This document shows positions 34,009-42,747 of a DNA stretch of 64,000 bases, piece by piece; position 1 is the stretch's first letter, and each line of letters opens with the position of its first letter. Made by a program: the position numbers and the translations under genes. Under the pieces are notes generated by a model. It was given only the letters and a program-made list of their open reading frames with translations, did not search any database and was not told the DNA's origin. This stretch comes from CAWDLX01 sp046728155 (GTDB taxonomy: Bacteria; Actinomycetota; Actinomycetes; Mycobacteriales; Micromonosporaceae), in the NCBI GenBank assembly GCA_046728155.1, contig JBKPDY010000023.1, forward strand, positions 1-64,000, read 5' to 3'.

Positions 34009-35679
34009 TCATGGTGCACTCCGCCGGGGCGGCGAGCCCAGGACGACCGCCACCGAGGTGCCGCTGGTCAGCCGCGGGGTGATCTCCAACTGGCCACGGA
34101 TCCGCTCGGCCCGTTCCGCCATGATCGCGAGACCGAACCGCCCGTCCGGGCGCTGCATCCCGATGCCCGCCCCGTCGTCGGAGACCTCGATCCGGGCGTA
34201 GGGCGGGTCGATCTCACAGCTCACCCAGAGATTCTGCGCTCCGGCGTGCTTGCGCGCGTTGGTGATCGCCTCCTGGGCGATCCGGAGCAGCTCGGCCTCG
34301 ATCGCCGCCGGCATGCGGGCGGTCGACTCCTCCACCGAGAAGTGCACCCGCAGCCCCCCGGCCGAGGCGACCTGGCGCGCGTACTCGGCGATCGCGGCCG
34401 ACAGCCCGCCCGACCGGTCAACCTCGGTACGCAGCTCGAACAGGCTCAGCCGTAGCTCCGTGATGACCCGCGTGACTTCGGCCCGGACCGCCCGCAGGTC
34501 CTCGGCCGACTCAACCGCGCTGGTTGGCAGAGTCGCCAACGCGTTGTCGATGCCGTAGCCGACCATGACCAACTCCTGGGCCACGCCGTCGTGGATCTCC
34601 CGGGCCAGCCGCTGCCGCTCCTCGTTGGTGGCCAGAGACCGTACGTCGTCGAAGAGCAGCGCCGCCTCGAGCCGCAACGCGGCCGGACCCGCGAGCGCGG
34701 TTATCCGATTCACGAGGTGCGCGGGGTACGCCCCGGTCCGGTCATACTCGAGGGTCACCAGCCCGATGGTCCGGATCCCCGAGACCAGGGGTACCACCAA
34801 CGCCGACACGTCGGTGGCGGCGCTACGTACCTGGGACCGGGCGGTGACCTGCGGCTGCTGGCTGGCCCAGGCGTCGGCGATCGCGGAGTCCGCGTCGAGG
34901 GAGGTCTCCCAGTCGACCCGGTCGACCCCAGCCTGGGCCAGCACGACGAGTCGGCCGCCGCCGCTGCCGGAGAGTACGGCCGCCCGATCCGCTGGCGCGA
35001 TGGACCGAACCTCCTCGAGGAGGTGCTCGGCGATGCCACCCGGGTCCAGAGTCGCACCAGGCAACTGCCGGGCTACCGTGCGTAGCTGCGTGAGCAGGCG
35101 CGTCGCTTCGGCATACGGCTGCGGCCCCTGTCCGCGGTCGCGGGCAAGCCGCCGCTGGACCGAGGCGACGAAGGCGGCCGATAGTCCGGCGATGGCGATC
35201 CACTCCGCGCAAGCGAAGTAGTACGTGCGGGTGTGGTCGCCTGTAAGTGCTGCCAGGACGAGCACGAGCGTCGTGGCCACGCCGAGCAGCCGCAATGACT
35301 CCCATATCTGCCCGCCGAGGGCCGACAGGATCGTCGGCACGATCAGATAGGGGAGCAGCGAGCTGGCGGCCACGCCCTGATTGGCAGGCGCCACTAAGGC
35401 AGGGGCGGCCACGGTGGCTAGGGTGCTCGCTCCGATGATGGTGATGCACACCTCGGCCAGGCGTCCGATCTTGAGGAGCTGCGCGTGCCGGAACGGCGCC
35501 CATGCCGGGACCGCCGAGAACGCCAGCAGACCGACCCAGAACACCGGCTGATACCGGTTCAGCCCGCTGATCGACTTGCTGCCCAGGGTCACGACGACCA
35601 TGGCGACGAGTACCAACATCAGCGCCGTCAACCGCAGCACCAGTGCGACCCGTTCGGCGCCGTCCGGGCGGGTAAGCAC
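34009..35679 (-). CDS. Sensor histidine kinase (HisKA_3) with GAF domain
   Basis: A 556-residue sensor: five or six membrane segments (residues ~10-175), a GAF-like domain (~200-345), the DHp helix with the phosphorylated His in LAREIHDGVAQELVMVGYG (~370), and an HATPase domain (ITNARKHAG, VSDDGAGIGM and FGLAIMAERAERI). It pairs with the adjacent LuxR-type regulator. The fadD gene ends only 34 nt upstream, so co-transcription with lipid activation is possible. Confidence 0.92.
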   Translation of the reverse strand: MLTRPDGAERVALVLRLTALMLVLVAMVVVTLGSKSISGLNRYQPVFWVGLLAFSAVPAWAPFRHAQLLKIGRLAEVCITIIGASTLATVAAPALVAPANQGVAASSLLPYLIVPTILSALGGQIWESLRLLGVATTLVLVLAALTGDHTRTYYFACAEWIAIAGLSAAFVASVQRRLARDRGQGPQPYAEATRLLTQLRTVARQLPGATLDPGGIAEHLLEEVRSIAPADRAAVLSGSGGGRLVVLAQAGVDRVDWETSLDADSAIADAWASQQPQVTARSQVRSAATDVSALVVPLVSGIRTIGLVTLEYDRTGAYPAHLVNRITALAGPAALRLEAALLFDDVRSLATNEERQRLAREIHDGVAQELVMVGYGIDNALATLPTSAVESAEDLRAVRAEVTRVITELRLSLFELRTEVDRSGGLSAAIAEYARQVASAGGLRVHFSVEESTARMPAAIEAELLRIAQEAITNARKHAGAQNLWVSCEIDPPYARIEVSDDGAGIGMQRPDGRFGLAIMAERAERIRGQLEITPRLTSGTSVAVVLGSPPRRSAP

Positions 35680-35713
35680 GGACCGGCGCGGAGGAGACTG
35701 GTTGGCGGCGGGG

Positions 35714-37522
35714 TCAACGATAGATGGCGGCGATTTCGTCGGCGTACTCCTTCATGACCACGTTGCGCTTCACCTTCAACGACGGTGTCAGCATGCCGTT
35801 CGCTTCGGTGAAGTCGCCAGCCAGGATCCGGAATACGCGGATCGACTCGGCCATGGAGACGGCCTTGTTCGCGTCGTCGACGGCCTCCTGTACGGCGGCC
35901 ACCAGATCGGGATCGGTCACGAGGTCGGCCACCGTCGCATCGGCCGGCTTCCCGTGGGCGGCTTTCCAGGCCGGAAGCGCCTCTTCGTCGACGGTCACCA
36001 GGGCTGCGATGAACGGCTGACGGTCGCCGACGACGATGCACTGACTCACCAGCGGGTGCGCGCGAAGCCGGTCCTCGAGCACGGCCGGGGCCACGTTCTT
36101 CCCACCGGCGGTGACGATGAGCTCCTTCTTCCGTCCGGTGATCGTGAGGTATCCGTCGGGGTCGAGGCTGCCGAGGTCGCCGGTGTGGAACCAACCATCG
36201 GAGTCCCGGGCCTCGGCCGTCGCCTCGGGGTTGTTCCAGTACCCGGGGAAGACGATATCGCCGCGGATGTGGATCTCGCCCGAGTCATCGATCCGGACGG
36301 TCACGCCCGGCAGTGGCCGCCCAACCGTGCCGATCCTGATGTGGGTCTGCACGTTCGCGGTGCACGCCGGGGAAGTCTCGGTCAGCCCGTACCCCTCGTA
36401 GATGGTGACGCCGATGCCGCGGAAGAAGTGGGCCAACCGGGCGCCCAGGGGCGCTCCACCCGAGATCGCCGACTCGCACCGCCCGCCCATCGCGGCCCGC
36501 AGCCGGCCGTAAACAAGCTTGTCGAACACCGCGTGCTGGGTACGAAGCAGCAGGCCGGGGCCGCGTGGGGAGTCCAGCGCCTCGCTGTAAGCGATGGCCA
36601 CCCGCTCCGCCCGGTCGAAGATCGCGCCTCGGCCGTCCGCGTGCGCCCGTTGTCTGGCCGTGTTGTAGACCTTCTCGAACGCCCGCGGGACCGAGAGCAC
36701 GAATGTCGGACGGAACGCCTGGAGGTCGTTCACCAGGTTCTTCACGTCGGGGGAATACGCCGTATAGACGCGGGTTTGCACCACTCCGACCTGAATCAAC
36801 CGGGCGAAGCTGTGCGCCAGCGGCAGGAACAACAGCGTCGACGCACCCTCGTAGAACAGGTTGTCCATACCGGGGATCGCGTTGGCGATGTCGCCGTAGA
36901 TGTTGCGGTGCGTGAGCATGCACCCCTTGGGCCGGCCGGTGGTGCCACTGGTATAGATGATCGTGGCGAGGTCGTCGGCGCGACGGGACCGTCGTCTATG
37001 CTCCACCTCGTCGGCGGGAACCGGTCGACCCGTCTCGACGAGCTCGTCGACGGCCGGCTTTTCCCCGGCAGCGGGCTCGACACACCAGACGCGGGTGAGG
37101 CCGGGCAGCTTGTCCCGGACGCCGGCGACGGCCGCCACGTGTGTCGGGTTCTCCACGAAGCAGGCGACCGCACCCGAGTCGGCGAGGATCCACTGGATCT
37201 GGTCGGCGCTCGATGTCTCGTAGATCGGGACCGTGACGGCACCGGCGGCCCAGATCGCGTAATCGATGAGAGTCCATTCGTACCGGGTCCGGCTCATGAG
37301 GGCGACCCGGTCGCCGGGTGAGACACCGGCGGCGATGATGCCGCACGCCACGGCGACGACGTCGTCGCGGAACTGGCGACAGGTCACGTCCGCCCAGCCG
37401 GTTGGAGTCCGGCGACCGAACTGTGGCGTCTCCGGGTGGTCTTCGGCGTTGTCCCAGACCGGATCGGTCAGGTTGGTGACATCACCGACGGTCACTACCG
37501 ACGGAACCGAAAACTCGCGCAC
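35714..37522 (-). CDS. Long-chain fatty acid-CoA ligase (FadD15-like)
   Basis: A 602-residue ANL-superfamily acyl-CoA synthetase. P-loop IIYTSGTTGRPKGCMLTHRN (~190), the A5-type motif YEGYGLTETSPACTAN (~375), GWFHTGDLGSLDPDGYLTITGRKKELIVTAGGKNVAP (~450) in two parts, and the catalytic Lys in LTPSLKVKRNVV (~585). Its place between PimB' and the SRPBCC gene mirrors Rv2187 in M. tuberculosis. Start GTG 37522 follows GAGGAG. It activates fatty acids for lipid synthesis or breakdown. Confidence 0.9.
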   Translation of the reverse strand: MREFSVPSVVTVGDVTNLTDPVWDNAEDHPETPQFGRRTPTGWADVTCRQFRDDVVAVACGIIAAGVSPGDRVALMSRTRYEWTLIDYAIWAAGAVTVPIYETSSADQIQWILADSGAVACFVENPTHVAAVAGVRDKLPGLTRVWCVEPAAGEKPAVDELVETGRPVPADEVEHRRRSRRADDLATIIYTSGTTGRPKGCMLTHRNIYGDIANAIPGMDNLFYEGASTLLFLPLAHSFARLIQVGVVQTRVYTAYSPDVKNLVNDLQAFRPTFVLSVPRAFEKVYNTARQRAHADGRGAIFDRAERVAIAYSEALDSPRGPGLLLRTQHAVFDKLVYGRLRAAMGGRCESAISGGAPLGARLAHFFRGIGVTIYEGYGLTETSPACTANVQTHIRIGTVGRPLPGVTVRIDDSGEIHIRGDIVFPGYWNNPEATAEARDSDGWFHTGDLGSLDPDGYLTITGRKKELIVTAGGKNVAPAVLEDRLRAHPLVSQCIVVGDRQPFIAALVTVDEEALPAWKAAHGKPADATVADLVTDPDLVAAVQEAVDDANKAVSMAESIRVFRILAGDFTEANGMLTPSLKVKRNVVMKEYADEIAAIYR

Positions 37523-37645
37523 AGCTACTCCTCGTGTACCAGACTCCCGGTGGAGAACCTACCCGGCCGGCCGGCGTGTGAACTACGTTGAGGATCGGCG
37601 GGATTTCGCACGGTAGCCATCAGGGCGCGTCGCTAGGAGGTGTTC

Positions 37646-38326
37646 ATGACCGGAACGGTCCTGGTGACCGGCGCATCCGGAGGGTTGGGGACCGCGGTCG
37701 CCGCCCGCCTCGTCGCGGACGGGTGGCGGGTGGTCGCGCCGGTGCGGGGTGAGTCCGAACAGGTCGTGCCAGGTGTCCTCACCGTTCAAGCTGACCTGAC
37801 CGACGTGAGCGATGTCGCCGGGGCCGTCGCGGCCGCGTCGGCCGAGCCGGACTCGCCGCTACGGGCCGTCGTCAACCTCGTCGGCGGCTACACCGCAGGT
37901 GGTCGAGTGCACGAGACCCCGGTCGATTCATTCGAGGCTCAACTGCGGCTCAACCTGCGCCCCACGTACCTCGTCACGGCGGCCGCGCTACCTCATCTCA
38001 TCGCCTCCGGTGGCGGGTCGGTCGTATGCGTGAGCTCCCGTGCCGCGCTGCGCCCGTTCCCCGGTGCCGCCGGATACATCACCGCCAAGGCAGGCGTGCT
38101 GGCCTTTGTCGACGCCGTAGCGGTCGAGTACCGCAACGATCTCGTCCGGGCCAACGCCGTCCTTCCCAGCATCATCGACACACCGGCCAACCGAGCGGCC
38201 CAGCCGGGCGCAGACTTCTCCGCCTGGGTCCGGCCGGCGCAGATCGCCGAGGTCATCTCGTACCTCTGCTCGGACGCGTCGGCGGTTACCTCCGGCGCAC
38301 ATGTTCCGGTGTACGGCCAGGCGTGA
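37646..38326 (+). CDS. Short-chain dehydrogenase/reductase
   Basis: A 226-residue SDR: TVLVTGASGGLGTAVAARL nucleotide loop, NLVGGYT in place of NNAG, SSRAALRPFPGAAGYITAKAG with the catalytic Ser and YxxxK, and IIDTPANRAAQP. The strong AGGAGG at 37635-37640 positions the start at ATG 37646 rather than the GTG at 37640. Divergent from fadD. Substrate unknown. Confidence 0.88.
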   Translation: MTGTVLVTGASGGLGTAVAARLVADGWRVVAPVRGESEQVVPGVLTVQADLTDVSDVAGAVAAASAEPDSPLRAVVNLVGGYTAGGRVHETPVDSFEAQLRLNLRPTYLVTAAALPHLIASGGGSVVCVSSRAALRPFPGAAGYITAKAGVLAFVDAVAVEYRNDLVRANAVLPSIIDTPANRAAQPGADFSAWVRPAQIAEVISYLCSDASAVTSGAHVPVYGQA

Positions 38327-38535
38327 CGTCGCCCGGACAGCGGTGATGCTTCCCGAGGAACGCCAATCGGCGGTGCCGGCCGCCAGCCCATCCACATGCC
38401 ACTCGGCATCCGAACACCCCTCGCGATAAGCAAAGGCTCTGAACTGGGGGAGTGGACCCGTGCGCGTTGTCGCCGCCTGGACCCGTGAGTTGCCCGGTGC
38501 ACATCCGGGCCCTCGGATAGCGGTAACCTCGGCAA

Positions 38536-38991
38536 ATGACCGACACTTCCACCCAGTCGATCGTGATCCACGCGTCGCCGGAGCAGGTGGCGGCCGTGAT
38601 CTGCGACTTCCCGCGGTACCCGGAATGGGTGAGCGCGACGAAGTCGGTGGAGGTGCTCGAGGAGTACGAGGACGGGTACGCGAGCCAGGTCAGGTTCGAC
38701 CTGGACGCCGGACTGGTCAGCGATGAGTACACACTGGCTTACGAGTACGCCCAGGACATCTCGCGTATCGAATGGCACCTTGTCGAACCGTCGCGGATGC
38801 AGACGGCGCAGGTCGGCTCGTACGACATCGTCGACAACGGCGATGGGTCGGTGACCGTCACGTACACCCTCTCGGTCGACCTCGCGATCGGGATGCTGGG
38901 CATGTTCAAGCGCAAAGCGGAGAAAGTGATCATGGATACCGCACTGAACGAGCTGAAGCGCCGTGTGGAATCACTCGACGCGGGAAGGTAG
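38536..38991 (+). CDS. SRPBCC (START-like/polyketide cyclase-type) protein
   Basis: A 151-residue helix-grip fold protein: IVIHASPEQVAAVICDFPRYPEWV at the start and a long C-terminal helix (MFKRKAEKVIMDTALNELKRRVESL). It resembles mycobacterial Rv2185c in sequence type and place. It likely binds a hydrophobic ligand; no enzyme activity can be assigned. The lysine-tail protein gene starts 5 nt after its stop. Confidence 0.85.
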   Translation: MTDTSTQSIVIHASPEQVAAVICDFPRYPEWVSATKSVEVLEEYEDGYASQVRFDLDAGLVSDEYTLAYEYAQDISRIEWHLVEPSRMQTAQVGSYDIVDNGDGSVTVTYTLSVDLAIGMLGMFKRKAEKVIMDTALNELKRRVESLDAGR

Positions 38992-38996
38992 GAGAC

Positions 38997-39677
38997 GTGC
39001 GCCATGACCCTGTCCGGAACGAGGCCGAGCGTCTCGTCTCCGCCGCCATAGCGGCGGTCTCCCTGGCCGCGCGCAGCCTACCGAGCAGCGGAAGCCGCGC
39101 CATCGCGACGGGTAGCAACGAGTGCTGCGTCTGCCCGGTTTGCCGCATGATCGCGAGCATGCGCGACCCGCGTGTCGAGGTGGCCGAGCGGCTGGCCACC
39201 GGGGCGGGAGACCTCGCAACCGCTGTCACCGGCGTACTCCGCATGCTGGCGCAGGGTGCCGGTCGGGCGCGCGGCGGCTCTGCACACGCCGACGAGGATT
39301 ACCGCGAACGGGAAGGCGACGAATTCTGGGAGTCCATGCGGCGCAGGGCCGCCGATGCCGCCCGCGCCGCCGCGCAGGCTAGCCGCCCCAGCCCGGCGGA
39401 CGACACGTGGCGGCAGGCCACCAGCGCGCCGGCCACCAAGCCGATGGCGAAGAAAGCGATCGCCAAGACGGTGCCGAGGCAGGCCGTCTCGGGGAACGCC
39501 GTAGCCCAAAGGCCCGCCGCCGAAAGGCCCGTGGCGAAGAAGGCGGTGGCGAAGAAGGCGGTGGCGAAGAAGGCGGTGGCGAAGAAGGCGGTGGCGAAGA
39601 AGGCGGTGGGGAAGAAGGCCGTGGCCGCGAAGGCGGTGAAGAAGGCGCCCCCGCCTGGTGCCCCGGAGCGTGACTAG
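38997..39677 (+). CDS. Conserved actinobacterial protein with Lys-rich histone-like tail (DUF5304-like)
   Basis: A 226-residue protein. The N-terminal half (~1-110) is helical with a CCVCPVCRMI cysteine cluster near residue 42, a possible metal site, followed by VAERLATGAGDLATAVTGVLRML and acidic EREGDEFWESMR. The C-terminal half is a low-complexity tail of repeated VAKKA units, very like the PAKKA tails of mycobacterial HupB and histone H1-like proteins, so it may contact nucleic acid or polyphosphate. The start is GTG 38997 after AGGAG. It is followed at once by the ROK kinase gene (TAGTG overlap). The DUF name is a guess from context. Confidence 0.8.
   Translation: MRHDPVRNEAERLVSAAIAAVSLAARSLPSSGSRAIATGSNECCVCPVCRMIASMRDPRVEVAERLATGAGDLATAVTGVLRMLAQGAGRARGGSAHADEDYREREGDEFWESMRRRAADAARAAAQASRPSPADDTWRQATSAPATKPMAKKAIAKTVPRQAVSGNAVAQRPAAERPVAKKAVAKKAVAKKAVAKKAVAKKAVGKKAVAAKAVKKAPPPGAPERD
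39531..39647 (+). repeat. 15-nt tandem repeat coding VAKKA units
   Basis: GTGGCGAAGAAGGCG is repeated five times perfectly (39531-39605), then three degraded units (GGG/GCC changes and a 12-nt unit) to 39647. It lies inside the lysine-tail gene and keeps its frame, so copy-number change would lengthen or shorten the tail without breaking the gene. Confidence 0.95.
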
Positions 39678-40618
39678 TGCTCACCATCGGAGTCGACATC
39701 GGAGGTACGAAGGTCCTCGGCGGGGTGGTTGACGAGGACGGAGAGCTGCTCGCTCAGGCCCGCAGGGAGACTCCGGCCGACGACAGCAGCCGGACGCTGG
39801 ACTACATCGTCGAGGTGATCGACGAGTTGAGTAGCGGCCGCGAGATCGCCGCCGTAGGCATCGGGGCGGCGGGCTGGATCGACGATAAACGATCCCGGGT
39901 GCTGTTCGCGCCGAACCTCGCCTGGCGCAACGAACCGCTGCGGGACACGTTGGCGGCGCGGGTCGGGTACCCGGTCGTGGTCGAGAACGACGGCAACGCG
40001 GCCGCCTGGGCCGAATTCCGTTTCGGCGCCGCCCGTTACGCGTCGGGATCGACGGTCCTGGTGACGATCGGGACCGGGATCGGTGGTGGGATCATCATCG
40101 GCGGGGAGATCATCAGAGGGGCATTCGGGGTCGCCGCCGAACCGGGCCACATCACGATGATCGTCGGCGGGCGGGCATGCCCGTGCGGACGTCGTGGCTG
40201 CCTGGAGCAGTACGCGAGCGGCACTGCGCTGGTCCGGGCCGCCCGCGAACGGTCCGCGCTCGACCCGGTCGGATCGACCCATCTCGTCGATCTGGCCGGC
40301 GGTGACATCGAGGCGATCGAGGGCGAACACGTGACCCGGGCAGCCCGTGATGGCGACCCGGTGGCGCTCGCCTCGTTCGACGAGATCGCCCGGTGGCTCG
40401 GAGCCGGCCTGGCCGATCTCACATATCTGCTCGATCCAGAGGTACTCGTGGTCGGCGGCGGTGTGGTCGACGCCGGTAATCTCCTGATGGAGCCGACCCG
40501 GGCCGCTTACGCCGAGTCGTTGGGCGCGCGCGGCAGTCTCGCGGTGGCACCGGTCGTGGCGGCGACGCTGGGTAGCGCGGCCGGTGTGGTCGGGGCCGCG
40601 GACCTGGCCAGGCGATGA
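39677..40618 (+). CDS. ROK-family glucokinase
   Basis: A 313-residue sugar kinase. LTIGVDIGGTKVLGGVVD is the ATP-binding phosphate loop, ENDGNAAAWAEF and TIGTGIGGGIIIGG are substrate/phosphate motifs, and GHITMIVGGRACPCGRRGCLEQYASG is the ROK zinc signature (H and three Cys). Actinobacterial ROK enzymes of this type phosphorylate glucose. The GTG start overlaps the TAG of the preceding gene. The EEP protein gene follows after 4 nt. Confidence 0.9.
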   Translation: MLTIGVDIGGTKVLGGVVDEDGELLAQARRETPADDSSRTLDYIVEVIDELSSGREIAAVGIGAAGWIDDKRSRVLFAPNLAWRNEPLRDTLAARVGYPVVVENDGNAAAWAEFRFGAARYASGSTVLVTIGTGIGGGIIIGGEIIRGAFGVAAEPGHITMIVGGRACPCGRRGCLEQYASGTALVRAARERSALDPVGSTHLVDLAGGDIEAIEGEHVTRAARDGDPVALASFDEIARWLGAGLADLTYLLDPEVLVVGGGVVDAGNLLMEPTRAAYAESLGARGSLAVAPVVAATLGSAAGVVGAADLARR

Positions 40619-40622
40619 AGTG

Positions 40623-41231
40623 ATGCCGCGGTTGCGTCTCGTCTCGTGCAACGTCGGGGGCCTCCGCGCGGCACAGGTCGCAGCCATCGTGCGACCGCTG
40701 CGGCCCGACATCGTCGTGATTCAACAGGGGCCCTGGCGACTGCGGTGGCGGACGCCGACGGCCAACCTGGCCGCCGCACTCGGTCTGGTCCACGCGGGCG
40801 GAGGCAAGCCGTCGGTCGGCAACGCCTTGCTGGTACGGCTGCGGGTGCAGATCGAGTCGGAGACGCCGATCCGCTTTCCCCTGGTACCGGGGCGGCCGAT
40901 GCGCGGCGCCCTGATCTCGCGATGTCGGCTCGGCGAATCGCGCCTCGTCGTCGTCGGCGCCAGGCTGGCCGACGATCCGGACGAACGGGCGGCGCAGCGG
41001 GCGATCCTGGCGCGAACGCTTCGCGGCACCACCGACCCGGTCGTGGTGTGCGGGGATCTCATCCCTCCGCTTGACGGCTTCGTTCAATGGGGTGCCGGTC
41101 CGGCGGTGATCCTGGCCGCGGCCGGGATGTGCGTCGGGCCGGTCGAGGCGCCGGACGACCATGGAGCCATGGCGGTCGACATCACGCTCGGCACCGAGCC
41201 CAGATTCCCCACGACGGTCCCGACTCAATAG
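40623..41231 (+). CDS. Endonuclease/exonuclease/phosphatase-fold protein, short
   Basis: A 202-residue protein that begins like the EEP superfamily (RLRLVSCNVGGL, about residue 8 for the metal-site Asn) and has VVCGDLIPPLDG (GDxN-like, with Asn replaced by Leu/Ile) and a final HGAMAVDITLG strand in place of SDH. Several catalytic residues of true nucleases are therefore altered, so activity is doubtful. It starts at ATG 40623, close behind the glucokinase gene. Role unknown. Confidence 0.7.
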   Translation: MPRLRLVSCNVGGLRAAQVAAIVRPLRPDIVVIQQGPWRLRWRTPTANLAAALGLVHAGGGKPSVGNALLVRLRVQIESETPIRFPLVPGRPMRGALISRCRLGESRLVVVGARLADDPDERAAQRAILARTLRGTTDPVVVCGDLIPPLDGFVQWGAGPAVILAAAGMCVGPVEAPDDHGAMAVDITLGTEPRFPTTVPTQ

Positions 41232-41290
41232 GATCGCCGGAAGGCCCGCGCGCGGGCGGCTGGGTAGGTATCGACTGGGGAGGAGCCCGC

Positions 41291-42673
41291 GTGAGCATCG
41301 ACCACGCCGGGGCGACGACGGTCTGGAGCGGCGGGACGCAGGTGCACGACCGGGCCGACAACATCTGTGTGATCGGCGCCGGGGCGGCCGGACTGACCAC
41401 GATCAAGAATTTGCGCGAGTACGGGTTCGGCGTGGACTGTTTCGAACGGGAGATCAACGTCGGTGGCGCGTGGAACTGGCGCAGCGCTCGAAGTCCGATG
41501 TACGCCAGCACGCACCTCATCTCCTCCAAGCCGTTCACCCAGTACCCCGACTTCCCGATGCCCGACTCCTGGCCGGACTATCCACACCACTCACAGGTCA
41601 TGGCGTATCTCGAGCGCTACGCCGACCACTTTGGACTCCGGGAGCACGTGTGGTTCGGAACCGAGGTGACGAAGGTCGAGCCGACCGTTGACGGGCGCTG
41701 GGACGTGACCACGAGTGGCGGTGGCGCCCCGAACCGTACCCGGCGCTACGCCGCGGTCGCGATCGCCAACGGCCACAACTGGTCGCCGAAGATGCCGTCG
41801 TACGAGGGTTTGGCCGACTTCAGGGGCGAGGTCATCCATGCCTCGCTGTACAAGGACGCATCACAGCTGCGGGGACGCAAGGTACTCGTCGTCGGGGCCG
41901 GCAACTCCGGCTGCGACATCGCCGTCGAGGCGGCCCAACAGGCGGCCCGATGTTGGCATTCCAGCCGACGCGGATACTGGTACGCGCCGAAGTACGCCTA
42001 CGGTCGACCGTCCGATCAGGTCAACGACTTCGTCCTGTCGATGCGCGTGCCGCTTCGGCTCCGGCAGTGGCTCTTCCATCGCACGATGCGTCGGACGGTT
42101 GGCGATCTGACCAGGTTCGGCCTCCCCGAACCCGATCACCGTATCTACGAGACGCACCCGATCGCGAACAGCCAGCTGGTCTACTACCTCGGCCATGGGT
42201 CGATCACCGCGGTGCCGGACGTCGTGCGGTTCACCCGCGACTCGGTCGAGTTCGCCGACGGGCGGATGGCCGAGCCGGAGCTCGTCATCCTCGCCACCGG
42301 GTACCTGCCCCGATTCGAGTTCCTCGCGCCCGATGTGCTCAATGTGGACGCCGAGGGCCGGCCCCGCCTTTATCTGCATACGTTTCCGCCGGCGCACCCC
42401 ACCCTCGCCGTGATCGGCCTGCTCCAGCCGGACTCCGGCGTGTTCGCGCTGATGCACTGGCAGGCCGTGACGTTGGCGGCGTGGCTGCGGTTGCGCGAGT
42501 CCGCGCCCGGGCAGGCGGCCACGTTCTGGCAACGGCACCGCCGCGAGGTCTCTGGACGGTTCAACCGGGCCAAGGTGAAACAGTCGACGCGGCACTGGTT
42601 CGAGATCGGTCACATCGATTACCTTCAGGCGCTGGAGAAGACGCTGGGTGAGATGGAGAAGGCAGCAGCATGA
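41291..42673 (+). CDS. Flavin-containing monooxygenase-like protein
   Basis: A 460-residue FAD/NADPH oxygenase. FAD loop NICVIGAGAAGLTTIKNLREYG (~25), FMO-type WNWRSARSPMYAST, NADPH loop KVLVVGAGNSGCDIAVEAAQ (~190), and ILATGYLPRFEFL (~330). It would oxygenate a soft nucleophile or a ketone; the substrate is unknown. GTG 41291 has GGGAGGAG about 8 nt upstream. Its TGA overlaps the ATG of a 25-codon repeat peptide. Confidence 0.88.
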   Translation: MSIDHAGATTVWSGGTQVHDRADNICVIGAGAAGLTTIKNLREYGFGVDCFEREINVGGAWNWRSARSPMYASTHLISSKPFTQYPDFPMPDSWPDYPHHSQVMAYLERYADHFGLREHVWFGTEVTKVEPTVDGRWDVTTSGGGAPNRTRRYAAVAIANGHNWSPKMPSYEGLADFRGEVIHASLYKDASQLRGRKVLVVGAGNSGCDIAVEAAQQAARCWHSSRRGYWYAPKYAYGRPSDQVNDFVLSMRVPLRLRQWLFHRTMRRTVGDLTRFGLPEPDHRIYETHPIANSQLVYYLGHGSITAVPDVVRFTRDSVEFADGRMAEPELVILATGYLPRFEFLAPDVLNVDAEGRPRLYLHTFPPAHPTLAVIGLLQPDSGVFALMHWQAVTLAAWLRLRESAPGQAATFWQRHRREVSGRFNRAKVKQSTRHWFEIGHIDYLQALEKTLGEMEKAAA

Positions 42674-42747
42674 CCGAGCCGACAGCGAGCGAGCATCGCA
42701 GCGCCGCCAGGCAGCTGGGGAGCGAGCGCGGAGGCGTGGCAGCGTGA
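42670..42747 (+). CDS. 25-codon mini-ORF of the dispersed stop-start repeat, short variant copy B
   Basis: ATG at 42670 overlaps the monooxygenase stop (ATGA), and its own TGA (42745-42747) overlaps the hydrolase start (GTGA at 42744). The peptide begins MTEPTASEHRSAARQLGSER and ends GGVAA. The last 20 bases contain GGAGG (42730-42734), nine bases before the hydrolase start. The same peptide start and GCGGAGGCG end occur at 2601-2756 and 56558-56769. TGACCG is found at both ends (42671-42676 and 42745-42750), like a target duplication. Whether the peptide itself matters, or only the coupling, is unknown. Confidence 0.7.
   Translation: MTEPTASEHRSAARQLGSERGGVAA

Noticed and set aside
35576..37321. 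581-codon plus-strand frame opposite the acyl-CoA synthetase
   Set aside because: No domain motif; it mirrors the GC-rich third positions of fadD on the other strand.
39531..39647. Regular tandem repeats considered as a CRISPR array
   Set aside because: No spacers: units are contiguous and coding. The same holds for the 24-nt repeats at 55189-55356.
40623..41231. EEP-fold gene considered as an active nuclease (xthA-like)
   Set aside because: Key Asp/His residues of the GDxN and SDH motifs are missing, so no nuclease function is claimed.
42670..42747. Stop-start repeat considered as an insertion sequence or MITE with terminal inverted repeats
   Set aside because: No terminal inverted repeats and no transposase in the window; only the possible NTGA duplication supports mobility, so it is not called a mobile element.
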